A stretch of 64,000 bases of DNA. Origin: Proteus columbae. GTDB taxonomy: Bacteria; Pseudomonadota; Gammaproteobacteria; Enterobacterales; Enterobacteriaceae. The stretch is taken from NCBI RefSeq assembly GCF_002777965.1, contig NZ_NGVR01000019.1, forward strand, positions 6,654 through 70,653, given 5' to 3'. This document shows, one piece after another, positions 43,707 to 53,675 of this stretch. The notes under the pieces were generated by a model that saw only the letters and a program-made list of their open reading frames with translations, was not told the DNA's origin and did not search any database. Every line of letters begins with the position of its first letter. Position 1 is the first letter of the stretch. The position numbers were made by a program, and so were the translations under genes.

Positions 43707-44603
43707 TTACTCAGGATCAGTATAAGCTTGTTGGATCTCAACGGCGAACCGTTCACCGACTTTGACTAATTCCCCTTGTGCAATCGCAATTCCATTAACG
43801 GTTAATGTAATATGACGAATAATATTATCGGGAAGAGTGATCTGTTGGCCGGGTGATAAACTTTCAATTTCTTCAATCTGTAATGACTTACTGAATAATA
43901 AGAAAGAGACAGTAACCGGAATAGTTCCCACTGATTTTAAGCTCATTTTTTTATTTAACTCAATGGTCGTATTTTCATTACTTTGTTCTTCAATTTTTTG
44001 TTCTAATTCCACACTATTTCCTCCTGTCCATTTAAAACTCATCCATTTTTTTTCACCAATAAATAATGATAAAGAGATATTATCGATTAAAAAAATATCG
44101 CCCAATGAAAGTGTTTTTAATAATGAGATAGATATGTTGCTATGACCAAAATAGAAGTATCCAATAGCCCCTATTTTATTTTCGGGTAGCAGATGCCATT
44201 GATATTTACCTTTAAGAGCATTAATAAAAACGTCACCTATATCGGTACTAATAACGGGATAAAGCTCATTTTTTTCTTCACCGGTACAAATATTATCAAC
44301 AGTTAATTGCAGAGGCTCTTGCGCAAAAGGGAAAATAAGCTGTGGGAATTTCTGTAAGAAAAGGGGCTGTAAATAAGAAAAAGGAATTTGAGCCCACGCT
44401 ATCCCTCTATTAGGATAAGCAATCTCCATGACCTGCTCAATACTGACCAGCCCTGAGAAGTTACCCAGTGAATTCTCTGCGCTTATCATAAAATAGTAAT
44501 CAGCGTGTTTAAGCCGTTGAGGTTGGTATAAAGATGATAAGATTTTAATCGCTACCTCATCATTGTTTGGCTCCCGCGTTTCAGGAATTAATTGACTTAT
44601 CAT
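43707..44603 (-). CDS. spaO: T3SS sorting-platform protein SctQ (SpaO)
   Basis: A 298-residue SctQ (SpaO is 303). The last 75 residues form the SPOA domain (VTVSFLLFSKSLQIEEIESL, then QQITLPDN and GELVKVGERFAVEI). SctQ builds the cytoplasmic pods that sort chaperone-substrate complexes. In Salmonella and Shigella an internal start makes a separate C-terminal SPOA product; an in-frame ATG at codon 220 (43946) lies in the right place but lacks a clear ribosome site. Start and stop overlap or abut neighbours (ATGA with the upstream gene). Confidence 0.88.
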   Translation of the reverse strand: MISQLIPETREPNNDEVAIKILSSLYQPQRLKHADYYFMISAENSLGNFSGLVSIEQVMEIAYPNRGIAWAQIPFSYLQPLFLQKFPQLIFPFAQEPLQLTVDNICTGEEKNELYPVISTDIGDVFINALKGKYQWHLLPENKIGAIGYFYFGHSNISISLLKTLSLGDIFLIDNISLSLFIGEKKWMSFKWTGGNSVELEQKIEEQSNENTTIELNKKMSLKSVGTIPVTVSFLLFSKSLQIEEIESLSPGQQITLPDNIIRHITLTVNGIAIAQGELVKVGERFAVEIQQAYTDPE

Positions 44604-45847
44604 GATTTTTCATCTTCTTTATTGTCATCATGATTAACGGCATTAATTCGCCTACGTTCATTATTCTCCTCACTTGCTAATTCTAATGGAAGCCGTCCTT
44701 GGTATTGATTTAATCCATCTAAAGACGTTTGATAAACTCGCCCCGTTGATGCAACTAACTGAACTTGATGTTCTATTAATTGAATTTTCATTTGATGGGT
44801 GGTATTTCCCCATTGTTTGAAAACATAAGTTATAGAAGGGGGGCGAGTCAGTGTTGATATCTTCTGATGAAGTACTCGCCATAAAGGCATATCCAACAAT
44901 TTTGGTGCTGCTTCTGGTAAATTCATTACTGATTGAGAAGCCCCTTGCAACATGTCAGGTTCTAATCTGACTTGTGGCTGAATGAGCACTTTTTCTTTCT
45001 CTTTTTCTCCTTTTTTTATTTCAATATGCTCTGGAACAACGCGAGAAAGTTCCCCTTCTATCTTTTTCTGAATGTGTAATGACGATATTGATAGTGGTAT
45101 TTGACACTCATCACTTGGTAGGCTTGCTTCTTTTGTCAAGGGAGAAGTCTTAGGCGCTTGGGGTGATAATGATGCGCCTAATACAACACCTTGAGTCAAG
45201 GTGTGCGTTAAATGACGCTCAAGCTTAGTGTTAAGTTGAGGAGGTGTTGTTATGGTCACCGTTGTGTGGTTATCCTTACCTATTTTTAATTGAGACTTAG
45301 CCCTGTTTCCACTCTGATATTCATTTTGCTTTAGTGCTTGCTTATAAGGCACCTGAGTCGCCGTTTTTTCTGGTTGACGTGAATTGAGGTTATCGCTTGC
45401 TAATCGCTCACGTTTATTTATTACCCCAATATTTGTGGCTATCCGTTTATTTTCATACAAAGAATACTTTTTATTTTTTTGATAATGAACATTACTTTTT
45501 TCAATATCGAGATGAAGTTCGCTATTTTTAGCCAATGAAATATGAGATGGCTTTAAATAAATAGGAATAACTGGCTGATTTAATAATAGGCCTTCAACAT
45601 TTTTACTATCATCATCTGTATCTTTTTCAATATGAGTGATGGTGTTATTCACTTTTTCAGAATTCTTTTGATGATAAAGTTGGTTTAATAGCATTAATTT
45701 TTGATTAATCTTTTTTATATTTTCAGTTGAAGGTTGTGTTTTATGAGAGGCATTAACTTCAGTATAATCTGATGGGAATGTTTTATTTTTAATATGAATA
45801 GATTCTATTTCACTCATTGAATCCATATCTATTTTAGTATTACTCAT
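44600..45847 (-). CDS. invJ: T3SS needle-length regulator SctP (InvJ/SpaN-like)
   Basis: A 415-residue hydrophilic, low-complexity protein, rich in Ser, Lys, Gln and Thr, between invI and spaO, the place of InvJ/SpaN. Only the last 110 residues look structured (LPEAAPKLLDMPLWRVLHQK, then THQMKIQLIEHQVQLVASTG), which fits the type III substrate-specificity switch domain of SctP proteins. It measures needle length and triggers SctU switching. The ATG at 45847 overlaps the invI stop by 8 bases; an ATG at 45859 is also possible. The call relies mostly on position and C-terminal pattern. Confidence 0.78.
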   Translation of the reverse strand: MSNTKIDMDSMSEIESIHIKNKTFPSDYTEVNASHKTQPSTENIKKINQKLMLLNQLYHQKNSEKVNNTITHIEKDTDDDSKNVEGLLLNQPVIPIYLKPSHISLAKNSELHLDIEKSNVHYQKNKKYSLYENKRIATNIGVINKRERLASDNLNSRQPEKTATQVPYKQALKQNEYQSGNRAKSQLKIGKDNHTTVTITTPPQLNTKLERHLTHTLTQGVVLGASLSPQAPKTSPLTKEASLPSDECQIPLSISSLHIQKKIEGELSRVVPEHIEIKKGEKEKEKVLIQPQVRLEPDMLQGASQSVMNLPEAAPKLLDMPLWRVLHQKISTLTRPPSITYVFKQWGNTTHQMKIQLIEHQVQLVASTGRVYQTSLDGLNQYQGRLPLELASEENNERRRINAVNHDDNKEDEKS

Positions 45848-46301
45848 TACGCAGATCATAGAATACCATCTCCTGAATTTCGTTTTGCTCTAATCTTTCA
45901 ATATATAACTCTTTTTCTCGTGCTTTTCTTTCAAGATAAAGCTTCATTTTATTTTGTTTTTTGATTGCTATGTCTCTTTCTTTTTTTAAAAACAAGCTAC
46001 TTTTTTTTAGTTTTTCCAGTTGATACTCTATTTCTTTAATTTGAGTAATAGAAATATTTAATGAAGATAATATAATTGCTTGCTTACGTTTTTGTTGGTT
46101 TAAAGAGATAGTCGAATAACTTCCTGCTTTTTCATAAAAAGGGATCTCTTTCTCTAATGCTGAAGCCAATAAAGTTTGTTCTTCTTTCTTATTTTCTGCT
46201 TCTTTTATTAATTGTTGATGTTTTTGTTGCTCCTTTTCTATTCTTTTTTGACGCATAGCAATAGCGTTTATTAAAATTTGTTGATTAGGAGGTAAGCGCA
46301 T
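45840..46301 (-). CDS. invI: T3SS stalk protein SctO (InvI/SpaM-like)
   Basis: A 153-residue, almost wholly helical protein with two long coiled-coil stretches rich in Lys, Glu and Gln (residues 15-60 and 75-145). SctO proteins are helical hairpins that enter the ATPase ring like the gamma subunit of F1 and link it to SctV. It lies just after the ATPase gene and overlaps it by 17 bases, as in SPI-1. Sequence is poorly conserved in this family, so order and coiled coil carry the call. Confidence 0.82.
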   Translation of the reverse strand: MRLPPNQQILINAIAMRQKRIEKEQQKHQQLIKEAENKKEEQTLLASALEKEIPFYEKAGSYSTISLNQQKRKQAIILSSLNISITQIKEIEYQLEKLKKSSLFLKKERDIAIKKQNKMKLYLERKAREKELYIERLEQNEIQEMVFYDLRNE

Positions 46302-47586
46302 AAAGTTGATTCAGTGTTTGTTGAAATTCTGCTTTTTCTTTAAATGATTGAATAAGAAAAGCCTCTATTACCGCTTGCTTATTGACTGCTAGATCATTTA
46401 ATTCATTCTCTCCCGCGCGATATTCACCCAATTCTTGTAATAATTTAATATCCTGCAAACGCATCAATATTTGTCTTATTTTTAATGCCGCTTTTTGTTG
46501 TTCAGTACTTGTTATTTGCTGAAAAATACGACTCACACTACCTAAAATATCAATAGCGGGATAATGACCTGAAGCCGCTATTTTTCGTGAAAGATAGATA
46601 TGTCCATCCAAAATAGAACGAATTTCTTCACCTATGGCATCTGGCTCATCATCACTTTCGAGCAAAACCGTATAAAATGCCGTAATTGAGCCTTGATGAG
46701 TTACTCCCGGTCTTTCTAAAATTGCGGGTAATTTATCAAAGACAGAAGCTGGATAACCTTTGCGAACAGGAAGCTCGCCCGCTGTCAGTGCCACATCTCT
46801 TAAAGCTCGACAGTAGCGTGTCATAGAATCAATAAATAACACGACATTTTTACCTTGCTCTCTGAAATATTCAGCAACCGTAGTGGCAACTAAGGCAGCA
46901 TTACAGCGTTCTATTGCAGGTTGATCGGAGGTAGAACAAATTAATACCGTTTTTTCACATCGTTTATCTCCTTTTAGTTCCTCGACAAATTCAGTAACTT
47001 CTCGCCCCCTTTCACCAATAAGTCCAATAACAAAAATATCAGCCTGAGAGAAACGGATAAACATATTCATCAACATGGTTTTACCCGTTCCTGCACTGGC
47101 AAAAATTCCCATTCTCTGCCCTAATCCACAACTTAATAATCCATCAACTGCACGAACACCAGATTCAAATACTTCTGTAATAGGACGTCGTTCATTAAAT
47201 GAGGGAGGGTGACCATCAATAGGCAAATAGGAATAGAAATTTTCCTCTATTTCTTTCTTATCACTGAAACGTAATAAATAATTACCTTTGATATCAATCA
47301 TACTCCCTAAAATATTATGGTTTAAAGCAACAGAAAAAGCATTACCAGTTGGCACTACGATTATTTGCAAAGAATAACCTTGTGAACTCCCCATCATACT
47401 TAAAATCGTAATACCATTGCGAAAGCCAATCACAATCGCTTCACCAATAATTTGACCATTAACAATAGAATCTTTTAATAGACAAATTTCTCCAATAAAT
47501 ACACCACGCAACATCACTTCAAGAATATTGCCTTGTATCCGTATAGGGTGAGCTGCATGATGAAATATTGAAAATTCGTTATTCAT
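46285..47586 (-). CDS. invC: T3SS ATPase SctN (InvC)
   Basis: A 433-residue SctN ATPase. Walker A is GIFASAGTGKTMLMNMF, Walker B VVLFIDSMTRYCRALRDVAL, and further family blocks are GLIGERGREVTEFVEEL and GELPVRKGYPASVFDKLP. The hexamer at the base of the apparatus unfolds substrates and releases chaperones. It starts 3 bases after the invB stop. Length and motifs are complete, so it should be active. Confidence 0.96.
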   Translation of the reverse strand: MNNEFSIFHHAAHPIRIQGNILEVMLRGVFIGEICLLKDSIVNGQIIGEAIVIGFRNGITILSMMGSSQGYSLQIIVVPTGNAFSVALNHNILGSMIDIKGNYLLRFSDKKEIEENFYSYLPIDGHPPSFNERRPITEVFESGVRAVDGLLSCGLGQRMGIFASAGTGKTMLMNMFIRFSQADIFVIGLIGERGREVTEFVEELKGDKRCEKTVLICSTSDQPAIERCNAALVATTVAEYFREQGKNVVLFIDSMTRYCRALRDVALTAGELPVRKGYPASVFDKLPAILERPGVTHQGSITAFYTVLLESDDEPDAIGEEIRSILDGHIYLSRKIAASGHYPAIDILGSVSRIFQQITSTEQQKAALKIRQILMRLQDIKLLQELGEYRAGENELNDLAVNKQAVIEAFLIQSFKEKAEFQQTLNQLYALTS

Positions 47587-47589
47587 TTT

Positions 47590-48003
47590 TTAATTGATAA
47601 ATTGTTGATGAATGCTATTCATCATTTGAAAATACTCGTCTATCGCCTTTGCCATTGATTCACCATTTTGTAAAGCAATAGGCATAAACGAAGCTCTGAG
47701 CTCTAATTCAGATTCTACTTTCACTAAAGCAGGCTGACCGGGATAAAAACTTTCAGTTTGATTATTAATACTAGTTAATAATAATGAAGAACTAGTTTGT
47801 GATAATAAATTTTCATTATATTCACCAAGTACAGACCAGATCATCGGAACTTCATCAACAACTAATAGATTTATATCCGGCATATCCCCCAAACTAATTG
47901 TTATTGTTGAATGATTATCAACAGATTTTCCTTCTGAGAATAAATCATTTCTCCCGATTACATTCATGGCATCCATAATTAAACTTGCTAGATCAAAAGA
48001 CAT
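47590..48003 (-). CDS. invB: T3SS effector chaperone, InvB/SpaK family
   Basis: A 137-residue acidic class IB chaperone between invA and invC, exactly where InvB lies in SPI-1. DLASLIMDAMNVIGRNDLF and PDINLLVVDEVPMIWSVLG fit the SpaK/InvB family. In Salmonella InvB serves several effectors (SipA, SopA, SopE). No effector gene is recognised in this window, so its clients are probably encoded elsewhere. Confidence 0.85.
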   Translation of the reverse strand: MSFDLASLIMDAMNVIGRNDLFSEGKSVDNHSTITISLGDMPDINLLVVDEVPMIWSVLGEYNENLLSQTSSSLLLTSINNQTESFYPGQPALVKVESELELRASFMPIALQNGESMAKAIDEYFQMMNSIHQQFIN

Positions 48004-48011
48004 AATTTCTC

Positions 48012-50117
48012 CTAAATAGATTGTAAAACGTTAATTTCAATATCTGATGTAACTTCATCGTAAGACAACACAGATAATTGTGGATATTGTGTTTCTATTA
48101 ATTTTTTAACAAAACGTCTTATATCTATTGCTGTTAAAAATAGATAATTTTGTACATATTTAATTTCATCAATAGCAGTAGATATTTTTTCTATTATCAT
48201 ATCAAGTTCAGCAGGCTCTAAGTTTAAAAATGTCCCTGAAGAACTCTGTCTTATTCCGCCACGAATTATCTCCTCTACGTTATGAGATAAAATAATTACA
48301 TTAAGTTTTCCATCATTTGAAAAAAAATGGCTAATATAACGTGAAAGTAAAGAACGGATATGTTCGGTTAAAAGTACAGGATCTTTCTCTTTACTTCCCC
48401 ATTGTACTAACCCTCCGATAATCGTTTTTATATTTCTAATAGGAATTTTTTCTTGTACCAAACGTTGTAAAACATCATTAATTCGTTGAATAGAAACTTG
48501 TCTATAACACTCTTTTAAAAGTTCTGGTGAACTCTCTTCTATTTTATCAAGAATATTTTTTGTTTCTTGGATCCCAAGAAACTCAACAATATTAAGTGTA
48601 ATTAAATTAGAAAACTTCCTGTAAAAATAAATCTCTGGTAGTTCTAATTTATAGCCTAATAATTCAATTTTTTCTTTATCACTTTTATTAATCCAGTAAT
48701 TTTTAATATCATTATCTTGTATTTCTATTGTTTTAAAATTTAGAGATAAAAATTCATCATTAGGATTTTCTATATAAAGAAATGGGAAAGGACAATCAAA
48801 CTCATCGGCCTTAACTTCATTTATTAAAATAATAATTTTATTATCATCAATTTTATCAGAATAATGAATAACGATATCAGGAAGCAATACACCATATTGT
48901 AAAATAAACTCTTTTTTTAGCCATTTTTCAAAAATGAGTTTTGAAAGATATGTTTTTTTCTTAGAAGATACGCTAATAATTAAAGGTAATGTTTCCGCTT
49001 GAGATAATGTAATATTTTCTTTTAATAAGCTATTCTCATTTTCTGATTCATTTTTATTTGAAAATAGATTTGAAATAAGTCCTTTTTTACCATCAGTATC
49101 TGAATCACTCTCTTCACTATTATCTTCTTTATTATCCGTTATCGTTTCTTTTTTCTTATTTTCCCATTGTTTTTTAAAGAAATATCCACCTAATAAAACA
49201 GATAAAATAAGAAATACGGGTGTTGGAAATCCGGGTAAAAAACCAATGGTAAAAGCAAGGATCGCTGTCACTAATAAAGCAAAATCTTGAGCAAGTAACT
49301 CGGTCATAATGCTAAAACCAAGATTGTTATTTTCACCACCAACACGAGTCACAATAAAACCCGCACTAATTGAAATCAGTAAAGCTGGAATTTGTGCAAC
49401 CAGTCCATCACCGATAGTTAACAGTGTGTAAGTATGTAATGCGTCACCAATAGAGAGATCCATTTGTGCCATACCAACAGAGATCCCACCAATTAAATTA
49501 ACAAAGATAATCACAATACCAGCAATTGCATCACCCTTAATAAACTTCATTGCACCATCAAAAGAACCATATAGCTGGCTTTCTTGCCCTAATTCTTTTC
49601 TTCTTATTTTCACTTCATCGTTATTAATAATGCCTGATTTTAAATCAGCATCGATACTCATCTGTTTGCCGGGCATTCCATCTAAAGAAAAACGAGCAGC
49701 AACTTCTGCAACTCGTTCTGAACCTTTAGTAATAACTAAAAATTGCACGATAGTGACGATAGAGAAAACAACAAAACCAACAACTAAATTTTCACCGATA
49801 ACAAACTCACCAAATGAAGTAATTATTTCACCAGCATCTGCATCTAATAATATTAATCGACTTGTACTAATAGAAAGCGCAAGCCTAAAAAGTGTCGTAA
49901 TAAGCAATAATGCAGGAAAAGTCATAAAATTCAATATACGAGTAATGTAAAATGAACTCATGAAGATAAGTAAAGAAATAGTAATATTAAGCCCAATAAG
50001 AAAGTCTACAATATAGGTTGGCAACGGTATAATTAGCATCATAATAACCAAGATCATAACCGATAATACGATTAACTCTGGTCTATTTTTTATTGCCAAT
50101 AGAAATCTATAAATCAT
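48012..50117 (-). CDS. invA: T3SS export gate protein SctV (InvA)
   Basis: A 701-residue SctV (InvA is 685). The N-terminal half has about eight membrane segments and the conserved FHIPEP-type loop DGMPGKQMSIDADLKSGIIN; the C-terminal cytoplasmic half (from about residue 360) forms the nonameric ring that receives chaperone complexes. A Lys/Glu/Ser-rich linker (about 325-365) joins them. Start and stop are 8-16 bases from neighbours. Sequence is intact. Confidence 0.95.
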   Translation of the reverse strand: MIYRFLLAIKNRPELIVLSVMILVIMMLIIPLPTYIVDFLIGLNITISLLIFMSSFYITRILNFMTFPALLLITTLFRLALSISTSRLILLDADAGEIITSFGEFVIGENLVVGFVVFSIVTIVQFLVITKGSERVAEVAARFSLDGMPGKQMSIDADLKSGIINNDEVKIRRKELGQESQLYGSFDGAMKFIKGDAIAGIVIIFVNLIGGISVGMAQMDLSIGDALHTYTLLTIGDGLVAQIPALLISISAGFIVTRVGGENNNLGFSIMTELLAQDFALLVTAILAFTIGFLPGFPTPVFLILSVLLGGYFFKKQWENKKKETITDNKEDNSEESDSDTDGKKGLISNLFSNKNESENENSLLKENITLSQAETLPLIISVSSKKKTYLSKLIFEKWLKKEFILQYGVLLPDIVIHYSDKIDDNKIIILINEVKADEFDCPFPFLYIENPNDEFLSLNFKTIEIQDNDIKNYWINKSDKEKIELLGYKLELPEIYFYRKFSNLITLNIVEFLGIQETKNILDKIEESSPELLKECYRQVSIQRINDVLQRLVQEKIPIRNIKTIIGGLVQWGSKEKDPVLLTEHIRSLLSRYISHFFSNDGKLNVIILSHNVEEIIRGGIRQSSSGTFLNLEPAELDMIIEKISTAIDEIKYVQNYLFLTAIDIRRFVKKLIETQYPQLSVLSYDEVTSDIEINVLQSI

Positions 50118-50133
50118 AGAGATTATCCGTAAA

Positions 50134-51219
50134 TTATTTTATATATTTTCTTTGTTGATATTGTTCTAATCTAAGATAGTTATCTATAAATTTTTGTATA
50201 ATTATTTGGCATTCATCTCTAAAATCATCAGATAAATACAATGATCCCGGATATTCATTGAACATTGTTTTTAGCCCTTGCAATAATTTCATTTTTATAT
50301 TAATTAGATAATTAATCCATTCATTTTCCAGAAGGGAAATTAAATATTTTTCCATTTCATCAGGAAATGTCATACCATGAAAAATTAATTGATAAAGTTC
50401 TTTTTCAGTTATCGTATTTTTTAAATCTTTTGACTCTAATTTTTTTATATTTATTTCTATAAAACTATATAAGGTACGTAATTTATTAACCCTCTCAAAA
50501 AAATAACCAAACTCTGAACTTTGAGAACAACTTGGTGTAAGTGATTGCATATCACAAATTAAGCTTTGTGTTAAAAAATTTAAAATGATAGTGCATTGTT
50601 TAATATCATATTCTTCAATCCACATTTTTAAAAAATAAATAGGTTCAAGGTCAAGATTAATATAGCTACGATAAAGATTTCTTAATGTTGAAGCATCGAG
50701 AGACAGTAACTTAGCAAATGCTTTTGCTTGTAAAGCAATATTAATACCCGCTCGAATTTGCTTTCCATTCTCACCTTCAAGTAGATTATTTATTTCATTC
50801 TCAATTCCTGCATTTAATTGCGCCCCTAATTTTTTTTTCCTTAGTAATTCTCGTAAAACCATCACAAGATCACTTTCATCGGGGAACATTTTACGCAAAT
50901 ATTGAAGCAATTCTTGCAAACTTCGTCCTGATTTTCTAAATAGCATCATTACTTTATCTAATTTTTTATCAGCGCCTTCTTCTGCAATATATAATGTGCT
51001 TTGTCCCCTATTTGCTTTTTTATCTAATGCTTGACCAAAGCGTTGAGAAAAAAGAGTGGCAACCATAGACATATCATCAGATATCTCTATTAACTGATTT
51101 TGATAGTTTTGACTTTCATTTATTTTTGGTTGTTTATACTCTGTTTCTTGTTGGCTTTTTTTACCAATACTAGTGTTCGCTAGATTTGTGGAAGTAGAGG
51201 TATTAATTGGCCCAATCAT
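50134..51219 (-). CDS. invE: T3SS gatekeeper SctW (InvE/MxiC)
   Basis: A 361-residue gatekeeper between invG and invA, as in SPI-1. The N-terminal 60 residues are polar and low-complexity (secretion signal); the rest is helical with the YopN/InvE pattern (SMVATLFSQRFGQALDKKAN, MFPDESDLVMVLRELLRKKK). It holds back effectors until the translocators are secreted and host contact is sensed. It starts 4 bases after the invG stop. Confidence 0.88.
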   Translation of the reverse strand: MIGPINTSTSTNLANTSIGKKSQQETEYKQPKINESQNYQNQLIEISDDMSMVATLFSQRFGQALDKKANRGQSTLYIAEEGADKKLDKVMMLFRKSGRSLQELLQYLRKMFPDESDLVMVLRELLRKKKLGAQLNAGIENEINNLLEGENGKQIRAGINIALQAKAFAKLLSLDASTLRNLYRSYINLDLEPIYFLKMWIEEYDIKQCTIILNFLTQSLICDMQSLTPSCSQSSEFGYFFERVNKLRTLYSFIEINIKKLESKDLKNTITEKELYQLIFHGMTFPDEMEKYLISLLENEWINYLINIKMKLLQGLKTMFNEYPGSLYLSDDFRDECQIIIQKFIDNYLRLEQYQQRKYIK

Positions 51220-51223
51220 GATA

Positions 51224-52936
51224 TTACCTCATAAAAGCCTGAAGTTGTTTTAATGCCTGAGACGTTTTTTTATCTATTGGTTCAAATGGATTTTCAGTGA
51301 GAGATCCTAAAGATTCGGTTTGTATTTTTTCTAATAAACGGGGTTGTAGCATAAAAATACGGATCATTTTTTTATTATTATCAGACTCGTATCTGAAAGC
51401 TCCGCCAATTAAAGGGATTGCACTTAGAAAAGGAACTTTACTTTCGGCTTTCACATTATCTTCTCGTGTATATCCACCAATTAATAAGCTTCCACCTTCT
51501 GAAACACGAGCAACCGTACTAATGTTTGTACGATTAATCACAGGCAGTTTTTCAATACTTTCATCATTACCATTGTCATCTTTTTTTTCTGCACCATCTT
51601 CCAGATTAATGATCATCTCAATATCTTTATCTGAATTACCAATACGTGGTAATACACTGATCATCGTGCCAAATGTTGTTGATTCTAATGAAGCAACTCG
51701 TTCACCTTTTATTTGAGTATAAAAAGTCGTATTGTTATCAAAAATAGCTGGCGTATTTTCTTGTGTTAATAATATTGGGCGAGATACCATTTGAGCTTCA
51801 CCATCTTCACTCAATGCTTTAATTTTACTTAAAAAATTAAAACCAGATGCAGCACTTAAACTTGCCGTATTAAAAAAGAAACTGCCTTTATCAGAGCCAT
51901 AACTTGCTTGCCAATTAACCCCTAAACTATCTGCTTTATTTTTAGAGATATCGATTATCCATAATGACAATTCGACTTGTCTTTTGGGTTTATCTAATTG
52001 CGCAATAAGTGAGCCTATTAATACCAAACCTTCTCGGCTTGTTTTCACTAAAAGGCTATTTGAACCCGGTAATGGCACTAATTCGACGTTATACTGACCT
52101 ACTTTAGTTATAATAGGAGCATTAGTTTCTTCAATACCATTTATCGCTTCATCGTATTTCTGACTATCGTTATTTGTTAGCGTTTGATGAGGATCCTGCG
52201 CTGTTCTTTTTATTTCGTTAGAGTACATAAACAACTGTTGTAAAACAGAAGTAATACCAGGCAATACTACTTTTTCATCACGTAAGATATAAGTTCTATC
52301 TTGTACAAAGGTGTTTTTTAATGGAAATATCTGTACAAACTCATCACCATAGCGAGAACTTCCTACTGGTACTTGGTTATTTGTATTTTCATTAATTTGC
52401 TCTTGTACATCATTATCTAAAAATTCAGCTGCGGCTTTGACTAATTTAATATAAATAGGAGGGCCAGAAATATAAAAAGTGCGTTGATCTCGACCTGCAC
52501 GTAGTGGATAACGCTGATCATATAATCCTACATCTTGTAAATACTCTTTTAGCTCGATTAGGCCTATATTTTTTACCTGAAAGAGTTCTTGTAATATCTC
52601 ACTGCTCTCATAAATATAGATTGATTTTCCATCATTAAAATAGAGTAATGACAAACGTTTTACCATCAATTCAAATGCTTCTTCTGGTGAGGAAATATCA
52701 AAATTTCCAGTTACTCTTTCCTTTTTTACCGCATTACTCAGAATAAAAGGTTTATTTAACTTATCCGATAACACAAGAAAGAACTGTTCTACTCGAGTAT
52801 CAACAGCAATAAATACATCAGGCTTTTTCACCTGATGTGTATAGATAACCTTGCCTTGAGCAGCTTGAGTTTGAAAAGAAAAGCTACAACAAAGTATTAG
52901 CCCAATAGCATAATAAATTTTATTTTTTATTTTCAT
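51224..52936 (-). CDS. invG: T3SS outer-membrane secretin SctC (InvG)
   Basis: A 570-residue secretin (InvG is 562). The ATG at 52936 gives a clean signal peptide (KNKIYYAIGLILCCSFSFQT, cleavage after QAA); the longer frame upstream overlaps invF and is not used. N0/N1 domains lie at about 30-170, N3 at 175-350, and the secretin core follows (VELSLWIIDISKNKADSLGV, VPFLSAIPLIGGAFRY). It forms the outer-membrane ring. No InvH-type pilotin gene is seen. It overlaps invF by 17 bases. Confidence 0.94.
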   Translation of the reverse strand: MKIKNKIYYAIGLILCCSFSFQTQAAQGKVIYTHQVKKPDVFIAVDTRVEQFFLVLSDKLNKPFILSNAVKKERVTGNFDISSPEEAFELMVKRLSLLYFNDGKSIYIYESSEILQELFQVKNIGLIELKEYLQDVGLYDQRYPLRAGRDQRTFYISGPPIYIKLVKAAAEFLDNDVQEQINENTNNQVPVGSSRYGDEFVQIFPLKNTFVQDRTYILRDEKVVLPGITSVLQQLFMYSNEIKRTAQDPHQTLTNNDSQKYDEAINGIEETNAPIITKVGQYNVELVPLPGSNSLLVKTSREGLVLIGSLIAQLDKPKRQVELSLWIIDISKNKADSLGVNWQASYGSDKGSFFFNTASLSAASGFNFLSKIKALSEDGEAQMVSRPILLTQENTPAIFDNNTTFYTQIKGERVASLESTTFGTMISVLPRIGNSDKDIEMIINLEDGAEKKDDNGNDESIEKLPVINRTNISTVARVSEGGSLLIGGYTREDNVKAESKVPFLSAIPLIGGAFRYESDNNKKMIRIFMLQPRLLEKIQTESLGSLTENPFEPIDKKTSQALKQLQAFMR

Positions 52937-53675
52937 AAAGATGTTGACCAATCCGACGAAATTCTGTTGGTGTAATACCAAATAACGTCTTAATTTCATT
53001 AGAAAAATGAGACGCTGAACTAAATCCATTATCGACGGCAATTTGTGTTAATGATTCATCAGTTGATAGCGTGGTTAAAATTGAAGATGCAGCACGCCAT
53101 GAACGTAATTGGCTTTTCCCACAATTACCTAAATAACGTTTACACAGTCGTCTAAAATGTGTACCTGATACGCCATATCGCTCTCCGATTTGTGCAATAT
53201 TACTTTTCTTCTCATCTAAATAACTAATGAGATGTAAAATAAGCCAATAACTTTCACTGTGTCTTATGGTGACAAATAGAGGCTCTAATTGGCTTTCCGG
53301 TTTTATTGCTTCATTTATTAATACGTATTCTAGAGATTTATTAGTATCTTCTATATAAAAAATCTGCTGATTAATATCAAATTCAGATCCTATTGCAGTC
53401 ATTTTAGAAAAATCACGAGCATAATCAATAAATGCCAATAATCTTGCACAAATAAAAAATGATCGTTTCTCAATTTTCCACGACTGGTTTTCAGATTGAA
53501 AAATAACATCTTCATTTTTTGAATTATAAATAAAAGCCTTTCCTTTTATAATTTTAGTCGTTTTTTCATCATATATTTTCACTGGAAAATCATTATTTAT
53601 AGGAATACAAAAGAACAATGAATTTCCGAGCAATATATTTTTGTCACCACTTATTTTTATATCATTTATTAACAT
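52920..53675 (-). CDS. invF: AraC-family T3SS activator InvF
   Basis: A 251-residue AraC/XylS-type regulator. The C-terminal 100 residues hold two helix-turn-helix motifs (IAQIGERYGVSGTHFRRLCK and LTQIAVDNGFSSASHFSNEI, then FGITPTEFRR). InvF in Salmonella works with SicA to activate sicA-sip and effector genes, and MxiE with IpgC in Shigella does likewise. It is the first gene of the minus-strand operon, divergent from prgH. A 14-base dyad lies 45 bases upstream of its ATG. Confidence 0.92.
   Translation of the reverse strand: MLINDIKISGDKNILLGNSLFFCIPINNDFPVKIYDEKTTKIIKGKAFIYNSKNEDVIFQSENQSWKIEKRSFFICARLLAFIDYARDFSKMTAIGSEFDINQQIFYIEDTNKSLEYVLINEAIKPESQLEPLFVTIRHSESYWLILHLISYLDEKKSNIAQIGERYGVSGTHFRRLCKRYLGNCGKSQLRSWRAASSILTTLSTDESLTQIAVDNGFSSASHFSNEIKTLFGITPTEFRRIGQHLYENKK

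Noticed and set aside
52937-53041. Upstream extension of invG by 35 codons
   Set aside because: It would bury the signal peptide and lies inside the invF DNA-binding domain in another frame.
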